In this document: piece by piece, positions 1 through 8,251 of the stretch
How positions within the stretch are numbered: the stretch's first letter is position 1
Layout: each line of letters begins with the position of its first letter
Assembly (NCBI GenBank): GCA_036489765.1
Contig: DASXFE010000060.1
Coordinates: 1-64,000 of the forward strand
DNA: 64,000 nucleotides
DNA from: DATARH01 sp036489765
GTDB taxonomy: Bacteria; Pseudomonadota; Alphaproteobacteria; ATCC43930; CGMCC-115725
Direction: 5' to 3'
Notes under the pieces: generated by a model
What the model saw: only the letters and a program-made list of their open reading frames with translations
Databases searched by the model: none
What the model was told of the DNA's origin: nothing
Position numbers and translations under genes: made by a program

Positions 1-37
1 TTCACCACCCGCTCACCAGGGGTCGTCTTCGAGGGCA

Positions 38-90
38 AGGGTTTTGGTCCCATCTTCGTTCCTACGTCACTGCGATGAGACCAAAACCCT
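38..90. repeat. Imperfect inverted repeat at left edge
   Basis: Bases 38-54 and 74-90 are reverse complements over 17 bp with one mismatch, separated by 19 bases. The arms carry the core AGGGTTTTGGTC / GACCAAAACCCT. No T-tract follows on either strand, so this is not a standard Rho-independent terminator, although it lies about 150 bases downstream of the minus-strand ATPase gene and could stop or protect its transcript. The rest of bases 1-241 shows no gene I can support. Confidence 0.6.
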
Positions 91-241
91 CCCCTAGCTG
101 GAACCCTCAATCTGTCTCATGGGAGCTGACGGCGGACACCCGACGATATCGAGGAAATCGATGCTGAGCAGGCGCAAGGGCGAGATGCTGCCGGATGAGC
201 AATCCGGCGGCGGCGTTATTTTCAGGTATCGCGTCCCGTGC

Positions 242-2713
242 TCACTTTACCGTGAGATTAAAGTTGTTCTGACCACAACCACACCGCAAAGCTTGCCGTT
301 GGCCTCTCGGAGGCGTCACCGCCAGGAATTGAGAACATGGTGAATTGTTGCACTGCATCGATTTGAGAAAATCACGATAAGCGGCGGCAACTTTCGCCAA
401 TTCGTGTGCTTGCAGATTGGCCCATTCATTGTAATGGACAGCTTTATTGATCATCCACTGCTCTGACTGAGTATCAGCAATCCTCTTCCTCGCATCTGTC
501 TGTAGAGCCTCGATGTGGGTAACGACATTTCCCCAGGAAACCGCAGAATCCTTCGCCTCCTGAAGACGAGCCTTCCATGCTTGTATGACGGCGGGCCAAA
601 GATCGCCCAGATCGTAATGGCCATTGGCATGGTATTCGACTCTGGCATGTAGGTTGTCTGCAAGAATGGTTGATATAAATTCAAGGTAACGGCGTAGTGT
701 GCCTGCTGCACCCGACACATCGGATGCTGCCAGCTTATCCTCGATTTGTTTCCAGACATCTCCTTCGTTCCAGACCTGCGGCCCGGACTCCACAGTCCAG
801 CCGCCGAAGTTAATGCTTCCCTGAATTAAATGCTCAGTGCGCATGAACTGGAGCCACACGGGGTCATGCGTGGTTAAAATGAACTGTGTCTTTGGGAAGT
901 GCGTCTTTAGCAGGGAGCACACTTCACGCCGATGTCCCGCATCGACCGACATCAATACGTCATCAAGCACGGCAAGGACGAAGCCAGCGCCGAGCGTATG
1001 CTTCATAAGCGCGAGATACAGGCAAAGACCCATACCGTCCTGATGACCTTCGCTGTGATAAGCGCCGGGAGGAAACTTGCCACGGCCATAGAAATCGACA
1101 TCAAAGGCGAGCTTTCCGACTGAAGGCGTGAGTTTTCCCTCGAATTTTGCTTCATCGTCCCGGTTGACATAGCTGTAAAAGGCAGTGAAGTCCTTTTGAA
1201 CCGTGTCGTAAACTCCCTCCAGAACGGCGGTACTGACCGCCCCATACTCACTAAATACTTTGGCCGCAATAGTCTCTCGTTCCGCCGCTGCATCCATATC
1301 GGCCTTTACTGTCTGACATCGTTCGTACTTTTCTTGCGCGATGATCAGGTATTCCTTTGCCGTGTCCTCCTTGGAGGGGTCAGGCAGGCTTTCTGCATGC
1401 GCCTTCAGAAGTGCTATCACGTCGCTGGCAGCGGCGGGGATGTGTTCACCAACACGACGCAGGACTGCGCGCGCAGCGTCGATTAGGGAAGGATCGCCTT
1501 CAACCGTTTCCAGTGTCTTGCGCTCAGCGTCGCAGTTGTCCGCGAAATTCGATAATGGGCTCGTATCGATCTTCGGCTCGGCCTGACCGCAAGCTTGCAC
1601 GATTTTTTGTATGGCGATGGTCAGGTTCTCAAAGCTTGAAGCGATCAGAGCGCTCCTCTCGCCCAGCGCTGTTAGTAACTCATTCGCAGCAGAAGCTTGT
1701 TTCACTTTCTGCGCAAGATGCGCTCTCAACTCGTCCAGATTCCACAAGGTATCGCAGAGAGGACAAGCCTCATCTTCAATGAGAGCCAAGCCCTGTTCTA
1801 AAAGTACCTTTTGCCTGAAGTGCCTTAGAACCGTAGGGTCGGCGGTAAGCCTATCCAGGAGATTTAGGGCCTGTTCCGCGTCTTCTATTACCTTGCCCGA
1901 GGTCATGGCACTGGCGTAGACCTCGAAACTCGCAAGATCAGCGAGCGTACCGACTTTCGACAGCCGCGACTTCAATTTCATCTCGTCGCCGCTGCCACCA
2001 GCGATGACACCCTGCTTGAATTGAGTACCGGTCGTCAGTTCAGTGAGCGGCTCAAGCTGGAGCAGGGCGCGTCGCTCGTTAACGGCCGCAAGAAGCTCTG
2101 TCTTTGTCGCCGTTTTGATACCCAAGTGCTGGATGAAGTCCTGCTTGGCGCGAGCATCATCACTTTGCGCGCGTGAGTGCTCTCTTCTCGTATCGTTGGC
2201 GATGCGTTGCAGGGAAAGACGAGCCCTCTCGATCTGGTCGAGACGGAGGAGAACTTGCACATCCTTCGAGCGCTCGCCTGCTGGCGTCAGGATGTATTTG
2301 ATGATCTCACGGCGCGAGAGCGCGAATTCGGGATGAACTTGGATTTCCGCAAGGAGCGCCCGCGTCGATGGATCGTTAGGCGTGACGGTGGGCTCCGACG
2401 CGGCTCTGACCGATCTCTCAATAACTATCGTCTTCCCCAAGGCCGGGGCATTCACTGTCAGCCGCACAATGGCTTTCTCTGGGCTTTTTGCGATATCGAC
2501 GTGAGGCGCGTGTGCCCTGACAGTGATTTCAGCGGTACCAGCGCCGCCAAGCCGTGTGATGTTCCCGGTCAGCCCGAACTCGATTGCATCGACGATGCCG
2601 CTCTTGCCCGTGCCATTTGGGCCTGCAATACCGAAACTCTTACCGCCAAAGTCGAGAACCAGCTTCCGAATACCACGGAACTCGATGATCTCGATCTTTT
2701 CGATCCGAATCAC
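242..2713 (-). CDS. Rad50-like zinc-hook ATPase with extra C-terminal domain
   Basis: An ABC/SMC-type ATPase of 823 residues. Seen: Walker A GPNGTGKS (31-38); a long, largely helical middle with a CPLC zinc-hook motif (Cys317, Cys320); an ABC-signature-like SEGHQDGMG (554-562); Walker B FVLAVLDD (578-585); an SVDA D-loop; and a TTHD switch histidine (614-617). Beyond the ATPase head are about 190 more residues: a helical stretch (about 650-785) and a zinc-ribbon-like end with Cys788, Cys793, Cys811 and Cys813. The GTG start overlaps the stop of the 64-residue gene upstream (GTGA), so the two are probably translated together. The architecture resembles Rad50/SbcC but there is no SbcD nuclease gene and the protein is too short for SbcC. 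A role in DNA end sensing or phage defence is inference only. The region looks less GC-rich than the rest of the window, suggesting transfer. Confidence 0.85.
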   Translation of the reverse strand: MIRIEKIEIIEFRGIRKLVLDFGGKSFGIAGPNGTGKSGIVDAIEFGLTGNITRLGGAGTAEITVRAHAPHVDIAKSPEKAIVRLTVNAPALGKTIVIERSVRAASEPTVTPNDPSTRALLAEIQVHPEFALSRREIIKYILTPAGERSKDVQVLLRLDQIERARLSLQRIANDTRREHSRAQSDDARAKQDFIQHLGIKTATKTELLAAVNERRALLQLEPLTELTTGTQFKQGVIAGGSGDEMKLKSRLSKVGTLADLASFEVYASAMTSGKVIEDAEQALNLLDRLTADPTVLRHFRQKVLLEQGLALIEDEACPLCDTLWNLDELRAHLAQKVKQASAANELLTALGERSALIASSFENLTIAIQKIVQACGQAEPKIDTSPLSNFADNCDAERKTLETVEGDPSLIDAARAVLRRVGEHIPAAASDVIALLKAHAESLPDPSKEDTAKEYLIIAQEKYERCQTVKADMDAAAERETIAAKVFSEYGAVSTAVLEGVYDTVQKDFTAFYSYVNRDDEAKFEGKLTPSVGKLAFDVDFYGRGKFPPGAYHSEGHQDGMGLCLYLALMKHTLGAGFVLAVLDDVLMSVDAGHRREVCSLLKTHFPKTQFILTTHDPVWLQFMRTEHLIQGSINFGGWTVESGPQVWNEGDVWKQIEDKLAASDVSGAAGTLRRYLEFISTILADNLHARVEYHANGHYDLGDLWPAVIQAWKARLQEAKDSAVSWGNVVTHIEALQTDARKRIADTQSEQWMINKAVHYNEWANLQAHELAKVAAAYRDFLKSMQCNNSPCSQFLAVTPPRGQRQALRCGCGQNNFNLTVK

Positions 2714-2904
2714 ACTGGCGGCTCCTCAGCCTTGAACATAGCCTTCCGCAGCGTTTCGGGGTCTAGCTTCTGCTCGCGGAAGCTCTGTGAGAGGGCTTTC
2801 TGTGCGGCCGTGCCGAGAACCTCCCGATCTTCAAGCCTCTTCAAGAACTGGTCGAACACAGAACTGACCGTTTGGGATAACGGTGGGGGCGTCATGTTCG
2901 GCAT
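2710..2904 (-). CDS. Small partner protein of the zinc-hook ATPase
   Basis: A 64-residue protein that I do not recognise. After a short proline-rich start (MPNMTPPPL) the rest appears mostly helical, with many charged residues (FDQFLKRLEDREV, then SFREQKLDPETLRKAMF), as expected of a small adaptor. Its TGA stop shares bases with the GTG start of the ATPase gene. That tight coupling is the best evidence that it is real and works with the ATPase. No transmembrane segment or metal motif is visible. The ribosome-binding site ahead of the ATG is weak. An alternative start at 2895 would remove three residues. Confidence 0.65.
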   Translation of the reverse strand: MPNMTPPPLSQTVSSVFDQFLKRLEDREVLGTAAQKALSQSFREQKLDPETLRKAMFKAEEPPV

Positions 2905-3172
2905 GCGCGATACCTAGGCAGGCTGATGGGTGTGTCGTAAATCGTTCTACCACAGATAGTTGCAGAATGCCTAAGAACGCTGCAACACGACCCACAACCC
3001 CAGCCGAACAGGTGCCGGATGGGGACAGGCTGTTCATCGTTACCCTCGGGCCGTTTTCTTCGGCACACTTTGAAAAGTTAACGGGCACGGGAATCTGTTG
3101 ACTTTATCCCTTCAATATCAATAACTTGACTCCCAATCCGGCCGCGCGTAGAGTCGCTGTTCCGGTGAGGGC

Positions 3173-3442
3173 ATGATAATGTCTTCTGTCGTTCCGTCGA
3201 ATGGCCCTCCCGGAGATTTTGAGGGCGCTTCGATCATGGCGGCTTTCCCTGCGACCGAAAAACAGCGGGCTTATGCCGAGCATCTGACCAAAGAACTCGG
3301 CGTGGGCTACCAGCCGTGGCACCTGATCGCGTGGCATACCGGCATGTCCGATTCCATGTCCTATCGTAAGATGGACAAATTTATCCTGTCCGCCGCCATC
3401 AGTGCCGCGCTCAAGGAACTTCGCCAGCAAAAGGCGGGCTAA
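3173..3442 (+). CDS. Small hypothetical protein
   Basis: Up to 89 residues, function unknown. The region from residue 22 (MAAFPATEKQRAYAEHL...) looks like the folded part: a TEKQ-x-AYAEHL helix like those of small DUF3072-type proteins, then a tryptophan-containing middle and a terminal helix. Three starts are possible: 3173, 3179 (GAGGGC 8 bases upstream) and 3236 (GAGGGCG upstream). The last would keep only the 68 better-looking residues. It lies five bases before the next small gene on the same strand, so the two may be one transcript. The upstream 2905-3172 segment is divergent from the ATPase module and has two TTGACT hexamers that could serve as promoter elements. Confidence 0.55.
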   Translation: MIMSSVVPSNGPPGDFEGASIMAAFPATEKQRAYAEHLTKELGVGYQPWHLIAWHTGMSDSMSYRKMDKFILSAAISAALKELRQQKAG

Positions 3443-3447
3443 CGCGA

Positions 3448-3756
3448 ATGACATCTCGCTACTTCACCGAAGGGTTAACAGGGTTGCGGACGCCGTTGCC
3501 CGGCCCGCGCTATTCGCCGATACCCCTATCGCCCAAACCGTCAGTGCCGGCGGCTCCGGCTGTTGTCGATAATATCAAGGTAGTGGAAATCCGGCTCAAC
3601 GCGGCGAGGCGCGATCTTCGTCAGTTTCGGCATGCCTACGGCGATATAGCGGAACTCGCCGACGTGCTGGCCGTGATCAACCGCTATCTTGACGGCGCCG
3701 AAGCGCCGGGCGTTGGCAATATTGTCCTGTCGGAGCCCGAAAACACGACGGCGTAG
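3448..3756 (+). CDS. Small hypothetical protein
   Basis: 102 residues, not recognised. The first 40 residues are proline-rich and probably disordered. Residues 43-85 (IKVVEIRLNAARRDLRQF...) look helical and amphipathic. It follows the previous small gene by five bases, with no separate promoter visible. Nothing in the neighbourhood indicates a function. Its codon use and base composition are intermediate between the less GC-rich left block and the GC-rich remainder, so it may mark the edge of a transferred segment. Confidence 0.5.
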   Translation: MTSRYFTEGLTGLRTPLPGPRYSPIPLSPKPSVPAAPAVVDNIKVVEIRLNAARRDLRQFRHAYGDIAELADVLAVINRYLDGAEAPGVGNIVLSEPENTTA

Positions 3757-3775
3757 CCAAGCTGAAAGCCATCTC

Positions 3776-3907
3776 GGCAACTTCTTCGAAGTTGCCGGCG
3801 GGGGTAACCGCGTGGTAGCCCTCGGGGGTAACTTCGTCTCCGCCGGGGCGTGAAACGTCGCAGAATCCTTGGCCTTCGATCCTACCTCCCCCGGGCTTGA
3901 CCCGGGG
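3776..3907. repeat. Two short hairpins after the small-gene pair
   Basis: Bases 3776-3784 and 3788-3796 (GGCAACTTC / GAAGTTGCC) form a 9-bp perfect stem with a 3-base loop, starting 20 bases after the stop at 3756. This could be a weak terminator, though no T-run follows. A second palindrome (CCCCGGG at 3888-3894 and CCCGGGG at 3901-3907) resembles short intergenic repeats of Alphaproteobacteria. It lies just beyond the 3' end of the decayed hydrolase gene on the other strand. Confidence 0.5.
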
Positions 3908-3931
3908 ATCTCCCGCAGCGTTCGCGCGGCG

Positions 3932-4387
3932 CTACCACAACCCATCGCGCGCCAACGGCCGCGCCCATAGCGTGAGCGTCGGCAGCACACTCTTCGTCCA
4001 GGCCCGCTGCATGCGGTCGATATCGCCGCGCCGTGGCTTTCTTGGCGAGGAACTCGCGGGCGCCGAGGATCACCGGGCCGGCAAACGCCCAGATGTAACG
4101 AAGCGGGACCACATCGGGCCTCTCGACGTCGTCGGTCGCGTTCTTCTTCGCCGGCGTGTGGCGGAGGCCGATCTGCTCCTGGTAGTCGAGCCAAGCCGGG
4201 TCGCGCGCTTCCGGCATCGACTCATTGGAAACGTCCCGCCATGGACATAGAGCACATACCGGTCGTCGCCGCCCGCGGGCCCCAGGTAGCGCAGGAACAG
4301 CGACAGGCCCGGATGCGGGCTCGCGACGCGGAAATGCTCCTCGCGGGGGTCAAGCTTGGTTGTGGTGTTCATGATCGTATCGATCAT
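3932..4387 (-). pseudogene. Decayed alpha/beta-hydrolase-like gene
   Basis: The first frame (4387 to about 4220) reads like the start of an alpha/beta hydrolase: PGLSLFLRYLGP followed by YVLYVHGGTFPMS, the strand and oxyanion-hole HGG region. Sense then continues only in a second frame (4217 onward, PEARDPAWLDYQEQ...). After AREFLAKKA it moves to a third frame, which ends MQRAWTKSVLPTLTLWARPL and stops at 3932. So at least two frame changes, and probably an internal deletion, separate the pieces. The first possible ATG lies 14 bases after the NIPSNAP gene, so this was probably its operon partner. The identity of the C-terminal part is uncertain. Confidence 0.55.
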
Positions 4388-4401
4388 CGCACCTCCGTCT
4401 C

Positions 4402-4716
4402 TTACTGCACCGGCACGCGGCGGATGAACGAGCGGAGCATCGATACCGCCGCCCCGCTATCGGTGAGCGCGGCGACATTGACCTTGTGCTCGGGGTCGTC
4501 CGCGAGCCGGCGGCGATAATCCTCGTAGAGCGCGATCGACGGGATATCGATCAGCCCGATCGCCTCGTCGTTCGGTCCGGCGAAATCGGTCGGCATGAAA
4601 TATCCAACAATCCTGCCGCCGCTCCGCTCGATAACGCGCTGCTCATTCTCGAAATAGGTCTCGATGCCGGAGATCTTGTCGGGATTGAATTTGTAGCGGA
4701 TACATAGGGTAATCAT
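4402..4716 (-). CDS. NIPSNAP family protein
   Basis: 104 residues starting MITLCIRYKFNPDK, a typical NIPSNAP/dimeric alpha-beta barrel opening, followed by FENEQRVIERSGGRIVGYF and a C-terminal SMLRSFIRRV. NIPSNAP proteins are small ferredoxin-like folds often encoded beside catabolic enzymes; their chemistry is poorly known. I chose the ATG at 4716 because GGCGAGG lies seven bases upstream and the family motif begins there. The open frame extends further upstream but those residues look random. The decayed hydrolase gene follows by 14 bases. Confidence 0.8.
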   Translation of the reverse strand: MITLCIRYKFNPDKISGIETYFENEQRVIERSGGRIVGYFMPTDFAGPNDEAIGLIDIPSIALYEDYRRRLADDPEHKVNVAALTDSGAAVSMLRSFIRRVPVQ

Positions 4717-4816
4717 CAAATACCTCGCCTGTTTCCAACGACATTGGCGCCGTGAGCAAATATGGCGAGGCAACAGCCCGATGTCGTCTTCGATCGCTTC
4801 GGCGATTACCGAAGCA

Positions 4817-5218
4817 TCAGCCGCGGCGGACGAAGAACCCCTGCCAGGTCAGATAGAGGCCGATCGCCATCGGCCAGACGGCGTAGAGAATGGGGTACTC
4901 GTAAAAATGCGAGACGGCGTCGAGCTTAAGAAGAAAGCCGGTGGGCAGGGATACCATCAGCACGCCGCGGATCAGCATGAACCAGCCGACCGCCGTCACG
5001 ACCAGCGGGCACAGCCCGCGCCGCCAGACATTGTGTGTCAGCACGATTGCGAGGCCCGCGATGATCCCGCCGCCTCCGAGCGTGAACAGCGCCGAGCGGT
5101 CCCTCGCGGCGAGCTCGACCGCCGAGACGAGCGGCGGCTCGTAGATCAGCATCGCCGCACCGAGGATCAGGCAGGCGAGGCCGATCAGCCGGCTGAGGAA
5201 CATTGTCGGTAGGTCCAT
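4817..5218 (-). CDS. Four-helix membrane protein of unknown function
   Basis: 133 residues with about four hydrophobic segments: near 8-27 (FLSRLIGLACLILGAAMLIY), 45-62 (LFTLGGGGIIAGLAIVL), 70-95 (around VVTAVGWFMLIRGVLMV) and 108-127 (YPILYAVWPMAIGLYLTW). An inner-membrane location is therefore likely. No catalytic or binding motif is visible. It is divergent from the amidohydrolase gene at 5328 across a 109-base gap, which probably holds both promoters. Confidence 0.75.
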   Translation of the reverse strand: MDLPTMFLSRLIGLACLILGAAMLIYEPPLVSAVELAARDRSALFTLGGGGIIAGLAIVLTHNVWRRGLCPLVVTAVGWFMLIRGVLMVSLPTGFLLKLDAVSHFYEYPILYAVWPMAIGLYLTWQGFFVRRG

Positions 5219-5327
5219 CGCCGAACAGTACCAGCCCCGCTACGCACGGCTCAAAGCCATGGCGCCGCATCCCCAATCGGCGCAAGATGACGGCCTTGGC
5301 CACCCGGTCCGTTGAGCGAGGTTTGCC

Positions 5328-6440
5328 ATGCCCCAGTACAAACTGATCTCCGCCGATTCGCATGTCAGCGAACCGCCCGATCTGTGGTCGACCCGGGTCG
5401 ACAAAAAGTACCGCGACCGCGCCCCCCGCCTCGTGGTCGACCCGCCGGGCAAGGACGGCGCGTATTTCCTTTACGAGGGCCACGAGCCGCACCCGATCGG
5501 GATCGGCCTCGGCGCCGGCAAGAGCCCGGACGAATTGAGGGAGTTCCTGACCAAGGCGACCTATGCCGACGCCCGCCCGGGCGGCTGGGACCCGGCCGAG
5601 CGGGTCAAGGACAACGCGATCGACGGGGTCGAGGCCGATGTCCTCTACACGACGCTAGGGTTCCGCATCTTTTGGCTCAAGGACGCCGGACTGCAGGAGG
5701 ATTGCTTCCGCGTCTACAACGACTGGCTCGCCGAGTTCGTCGCCTATGCGCCGAAAAAGATGGCCGGCCTCGCAATGATCTCGCTCTACGACCCGAAGGC
5801 GGGTGCGCGCGAATTGGAGCGCTGCGCCAGGATGGGGCTGAAGGGCGCGATGATCTGGTGCTCGGCGCCCGAGGACAAACCCTACAGCTCGGATTTCTAC
5901 GACCCCTTCTGGGCCGCAGCCGAGGAGCTGAAGATGCCGGTCAGCCTCCATGCGATCACCGGCATGGGCGTCGAAAGCCAGTGGAACTGGGGCGAGCGCT
6001 ATATGCGCACGACCGTCCTCGGCTACGAGGTCGAGAAGTCGTTCTCGGTACTGATCTTCTCGGGCGTGCTCGACCGCTTCCCAAATTTGCAGATCGTCTC
6101 GGCCGAGAACAATGTCGGCTGGATTCCGTATTACCTGCAGCGCATGGACCGCGTCGCCAACCGCAGCCGCGCCTCCCACGGCTTCACCCAAAACCTGAAG
6201 CCGAGCGAATATTTCCGCCGCCAGATGTGGGCCACATACATCGACGATTTCGTCGGCGTCGCGAACCGCGAGTTCGTCGGGATCGACCGCATGATGTGGT
6301 CGAGCGACTATCCCCACCAGGCCTCGTCATGGCCCCATTCGCAAGACGTCGTCGCCCGCGACTTCAAGGACGCGACGCCGGACGAAATCTTCGCGATCAC
6401 CCGGGGGAACGTGGCGCGCCTCTACGGGTTCGAGGCTTAA
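5328..6440 (+). CDS. Amidohydrolase-2 family metal-dependent hydrolase
   Basis: 370 residues of the COG2159/amidohydrolase-2 type (TIM-barrel hydrolases and decarboxylases related to ACMSD). Seen: N-terminal SADSHVSEP with the D-x-H pair Asp10/His12; a central VSLHAITG histidine; and the C-terminal MMWSSDYPHQASSWP, which holds the usual D-Y-P-H metal and catalytic residues. It probably hydrolyses or decarboxylates a small carboxylic acid in the cytoplasm; the substrate is not deducible. The ATG follows AGCGAGG. It converges on the substrate-binding protein gene at 6518 across a strong palindrome. A second member of the family lies at 9234. Confidence 0.85.
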   Translation: MPQYKLISADSHVSEPPDLWSTRVDKKYRDRAPRLVVDPPGKDGAYFLYEGHEPHPIGIGLGAGKSPDELREFLTKATYADARPGGWDPAERVKDNAIDGVEADVLYTTLGFRIFWLKDAGLQEDCFRVYNDWLAEFVAYAPKKMAGLAMISLYDPKAGARELERCARMGLKGAMIWCSAPEDKPYSSDFYDPFWAAAEELKMPVSLHAITGMGVESQWNWGERYMRTTVLGYEVEKSFSVLIFSGVLDRFPNLQIVSAENNVGWIPYYLQRMDRVANRSRASHGFTQNLKPSEYFRRQMWATYIDDFVGVANREFVGIDRMMWSSDYPHQASSWPHSQDVVARDFKDATPDEIFAITRGNVARLYGFEA

Positions 6441-6441
6441 A

Positions 6442-6510
6442 GCAAAGGAGCGCGGGCGTCCCGCGCGCATTTTTTGTTTCGATGCGGACGAGACGCCCGC
6501 GCTCCTTTGC
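6442..6510. repeat. Repeat family A palindrome between convergent genes
   Basis: Bases 6442-6460 and 6492-6510 are perfect 19-bp reverse complements (core GCGCGGGCGTC) separated by 31 bases containing a TTTTTT run. The element sits between two convergent stops and may serve as a two-way terminator. Related copies occur at 35752-35811 and 40494-40558. Confidence 0.8.
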
Positions 6511-6517
6511 TGGCTGG

Positions 6518-8098
6518 CTACTTATCCAGCCACACGTCCTCGAAGCGCCAGCCGTTGTACGAGCTGTTGACCATGATGTTCAGCCCCTTGACCTCGGGCC
6601 GCCAGCAGGTCGCCTTGCGCAGGTAGAACTCGATCGGCCGCGCCACCGCCTGCTGCAATTTGCTGTCGATCTGCCAGACGAGTTCCTTGCGCTTCGCCTG
6701 ATCGCGCTCCGCCGACTGCTGGTCGATCATCTTTTCGATCTCGGGGTCGCAGTAATGCGTGTAGTTGCGGTTCGATGTGCAGCTGTAGTTCTCGTAAAAG
6801 GTCTGGTCCGGGTCGTCGATGCCGGCGCCCGCCACGCTCTGCGCCAGGACAAAATCCGAGCGCACGAGCCGCGGGAGCCATTGCGCGGTTTCGACCAATT
6901 CGAGTTCGGCATCGATGTTGATCTGCTTTAGCTGATCGATCAGCAGCGACGCGGCGTCGCGGTAGTCGGGGAGATTGCGCGCCGAAATCTTGAACGAGAG
7001 GTGCTTGTCGGGGCCATAGCCCAGCGACTGCAGGATCTTGCGGGCCTCTTCGCGCGACTTGGCGATATCGGGAGAATAGCCGGGCAGCGCCTCGCGCATC
7101 TCCTTCGGCATCGCCCACTGCCCTTCGGGCCCCGGCTGCACGGCCGTGCCGACATCGCCGTTGCCCTCCCCGAGGATGTCGACAAAGGCCTTGTGGTCGA
7201 TCGTCATCGCCACCGCCTTGCGCAGCTCCGGATTGTCGAAGGGCGGCTTCCGCGTCATCAAGAGGTTCGGCGCGAAATTGGTCGGCGTGATCTCGCAGAT
7301 CGCGTTAGGCATCTGGGCCCTGATATCCCTCATGTTCGCCGCCGTGACCTCGTAGGGGAAGGTCATGTCGAACTGCCCGGCGATAAAGGCGAGCATCTGC
7401 GTCGAGCGGTTCGGAATGATCGTCCATTCGATCGCGTCGAGATGGGGCAGCCCCTTTTTCCAATAGTCGGGGTTCTTGACGACCTTGATCGACTGGTTCG
7501 GCTTGTATTCGGCGAATTTGAACGGCCCGGTGCCGATCGGGTGCTGCCGCATCTGACTAGGGGACACGTGGCACGGATACACCGGCGTGAACCCCGAGGC
7601 GAGGAACGCCAGGAAGGCGGGCTGCGGCCGCTTCAGGTGAAACGTCGCCTGGTAGTCGTTGTCGACGCTGACGTGGTCGAGGTTAGCCCACCAGGCCTCC
7701 CGGGCATTAAGGCGCAGCTTTTCCGTGGTCTTGTTCTGCAGCAGGTCCCAGGTGCATTTGACGTCGGCAGCGGTGAACGGCTTGCCGTCGTGCCACTTCA
7801 CGCCCTGATGCAATTTGAATGTCAGGTCCTTGCCGTCCTCGCTCCAGCTCCAGCTATCGGCAAGATCGGGGACGATATCGTCGAGCCGGTTCTGTTTTTC
7901 GTGCTGGTTGAACAGCACGAGATTGTTGAAGACGGGCATCATCGGCGCGACGACCGAAATGGTGCCCTCTTCGTGGATCGACATATTCGCGGGGCTGTCG
8001 CGGTGAAAAATCCGCAGCGTGCCGCCGTCTTTTTGAGCCCATGCCGGACCGGCCAACATCAACACCGCCACCAGCGCGGCGCACACCCGATAACCCAT
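6518..8098 (-). CDS. Peptide-type ABC transporter substrate-binding protein, orphan
   Basis: 526 residues of the SBP_bac_5 family (periplasmic binding proteins for peptides, nickel, opines and similar ligands). Residues 1-21 (MGYRVCAALVAVLMLAGPAWAQ) form a Sec signal peptide. The mature part opens KDGGTLRIF, has the typical VPDLADSWSWSEDGKDLTF and GVKWHDGKPFTAADVK segments, and ends FEDVWLDK. Unlike the four paralogues at 18651-26679 it lacks the VCDLC and WNCG cysteine motifs. I chose the ATG at 8098 because the signal peptide begins there, although the frame is open to 8239. No permease or ATPase gene adjoins it. It lies downstream of a TauD dioxygenase and an amidohydrolase gene on the same strand and may share a transcript with them. 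Confidence 0.88.
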   Translation of the reverse strand: MGYRVCAALVAVLMLAGPAWAQKDGGTLRIFHRDSPANMSIHEEGTISVVAPMMPVFNNLVLFNQHEKQNRLDDIVPDLADSWSWSEDGKDLTFKLHQGVKWHDGKPFTAADVKCTWDLLQNKTTEKLRLNAREAWWANLDHVSVDNDYQATFHLKRPQPAFLAFLASGFTPVYPCHVSPSQMRQHPIGTGPFKFAEYKPNQSIKVVKNPDYWKKGLPHLDAIEWTIIPNRSTQMLAFIAGQFDMTFPYEVTAANMRDIRAQMPNAICEITPTNFAPNLLMTRKPPFDNPELRKAVAMTIDHKAFVDILGEGNGDVGTAVQPGPEGQWAMPKEMREALPGYSPDIAKSREEARKILQSLGYGPDKHLSFKISARNLPDYRDAASLLIDQLKQINIDAELELVETAQWLPRLVRSDFVLAQSVAGAGIDDPDQTFYENYSCTSNRNYTHYCDPEIEKMIDQQSAERDQAKRKELVWQIDSKLQQAVARPIEFYLRKATCWRPEVKGLNIMVNSSYNGWRFEDVWLDK

Positions 8099-8204
8099 CG
8101 CCCACCCCAATGTTCGTGTTCGCACCAGACAATGAAGCGAACCACAGGATCGCGCGAAGCGGAAGCGCCTTGGAGCGCCCACCACCCTGTTCGCTGCGCC
8201 AACA

Positions 8205-8234
8205 GTCCCTCTCCCGCACCGCGGGAGAAGGGAC
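8205..8234. repeat. Repeat family E hairpin
   Basis: GTCCCTCTCCCGC (8205-8217) pairs with 8221-8234 across three bases, with one bulge, forming a short GC-rich hairpin between the TauD-type gene and the substrate-binding protein gene. Similar CCCTCTCCCGC hairpins are at 31887, 37460 and 58141, so this is a dispersed intergenic repeat. Confidence 0.6.
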
Positions 8235-8251
8235 CCCAAGGGTGGTGAGGG

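Noticed and set aside
242..2713. RecF, RecN or SbcC orthologue
   Set aside because: Too long for RecF or RecN as usually seen, too short for SbcC, has a zinc hook (absent from RecF/RecN), and no SbcD partner.
5312..6931. Long plus-strand frame of 539 residues
   Set aside because: It is another frame of the amidohydrolase gene; the translation is rich in Arg, Gly and Pro with no domain, as expected for shadow frames in high-GC DNA.
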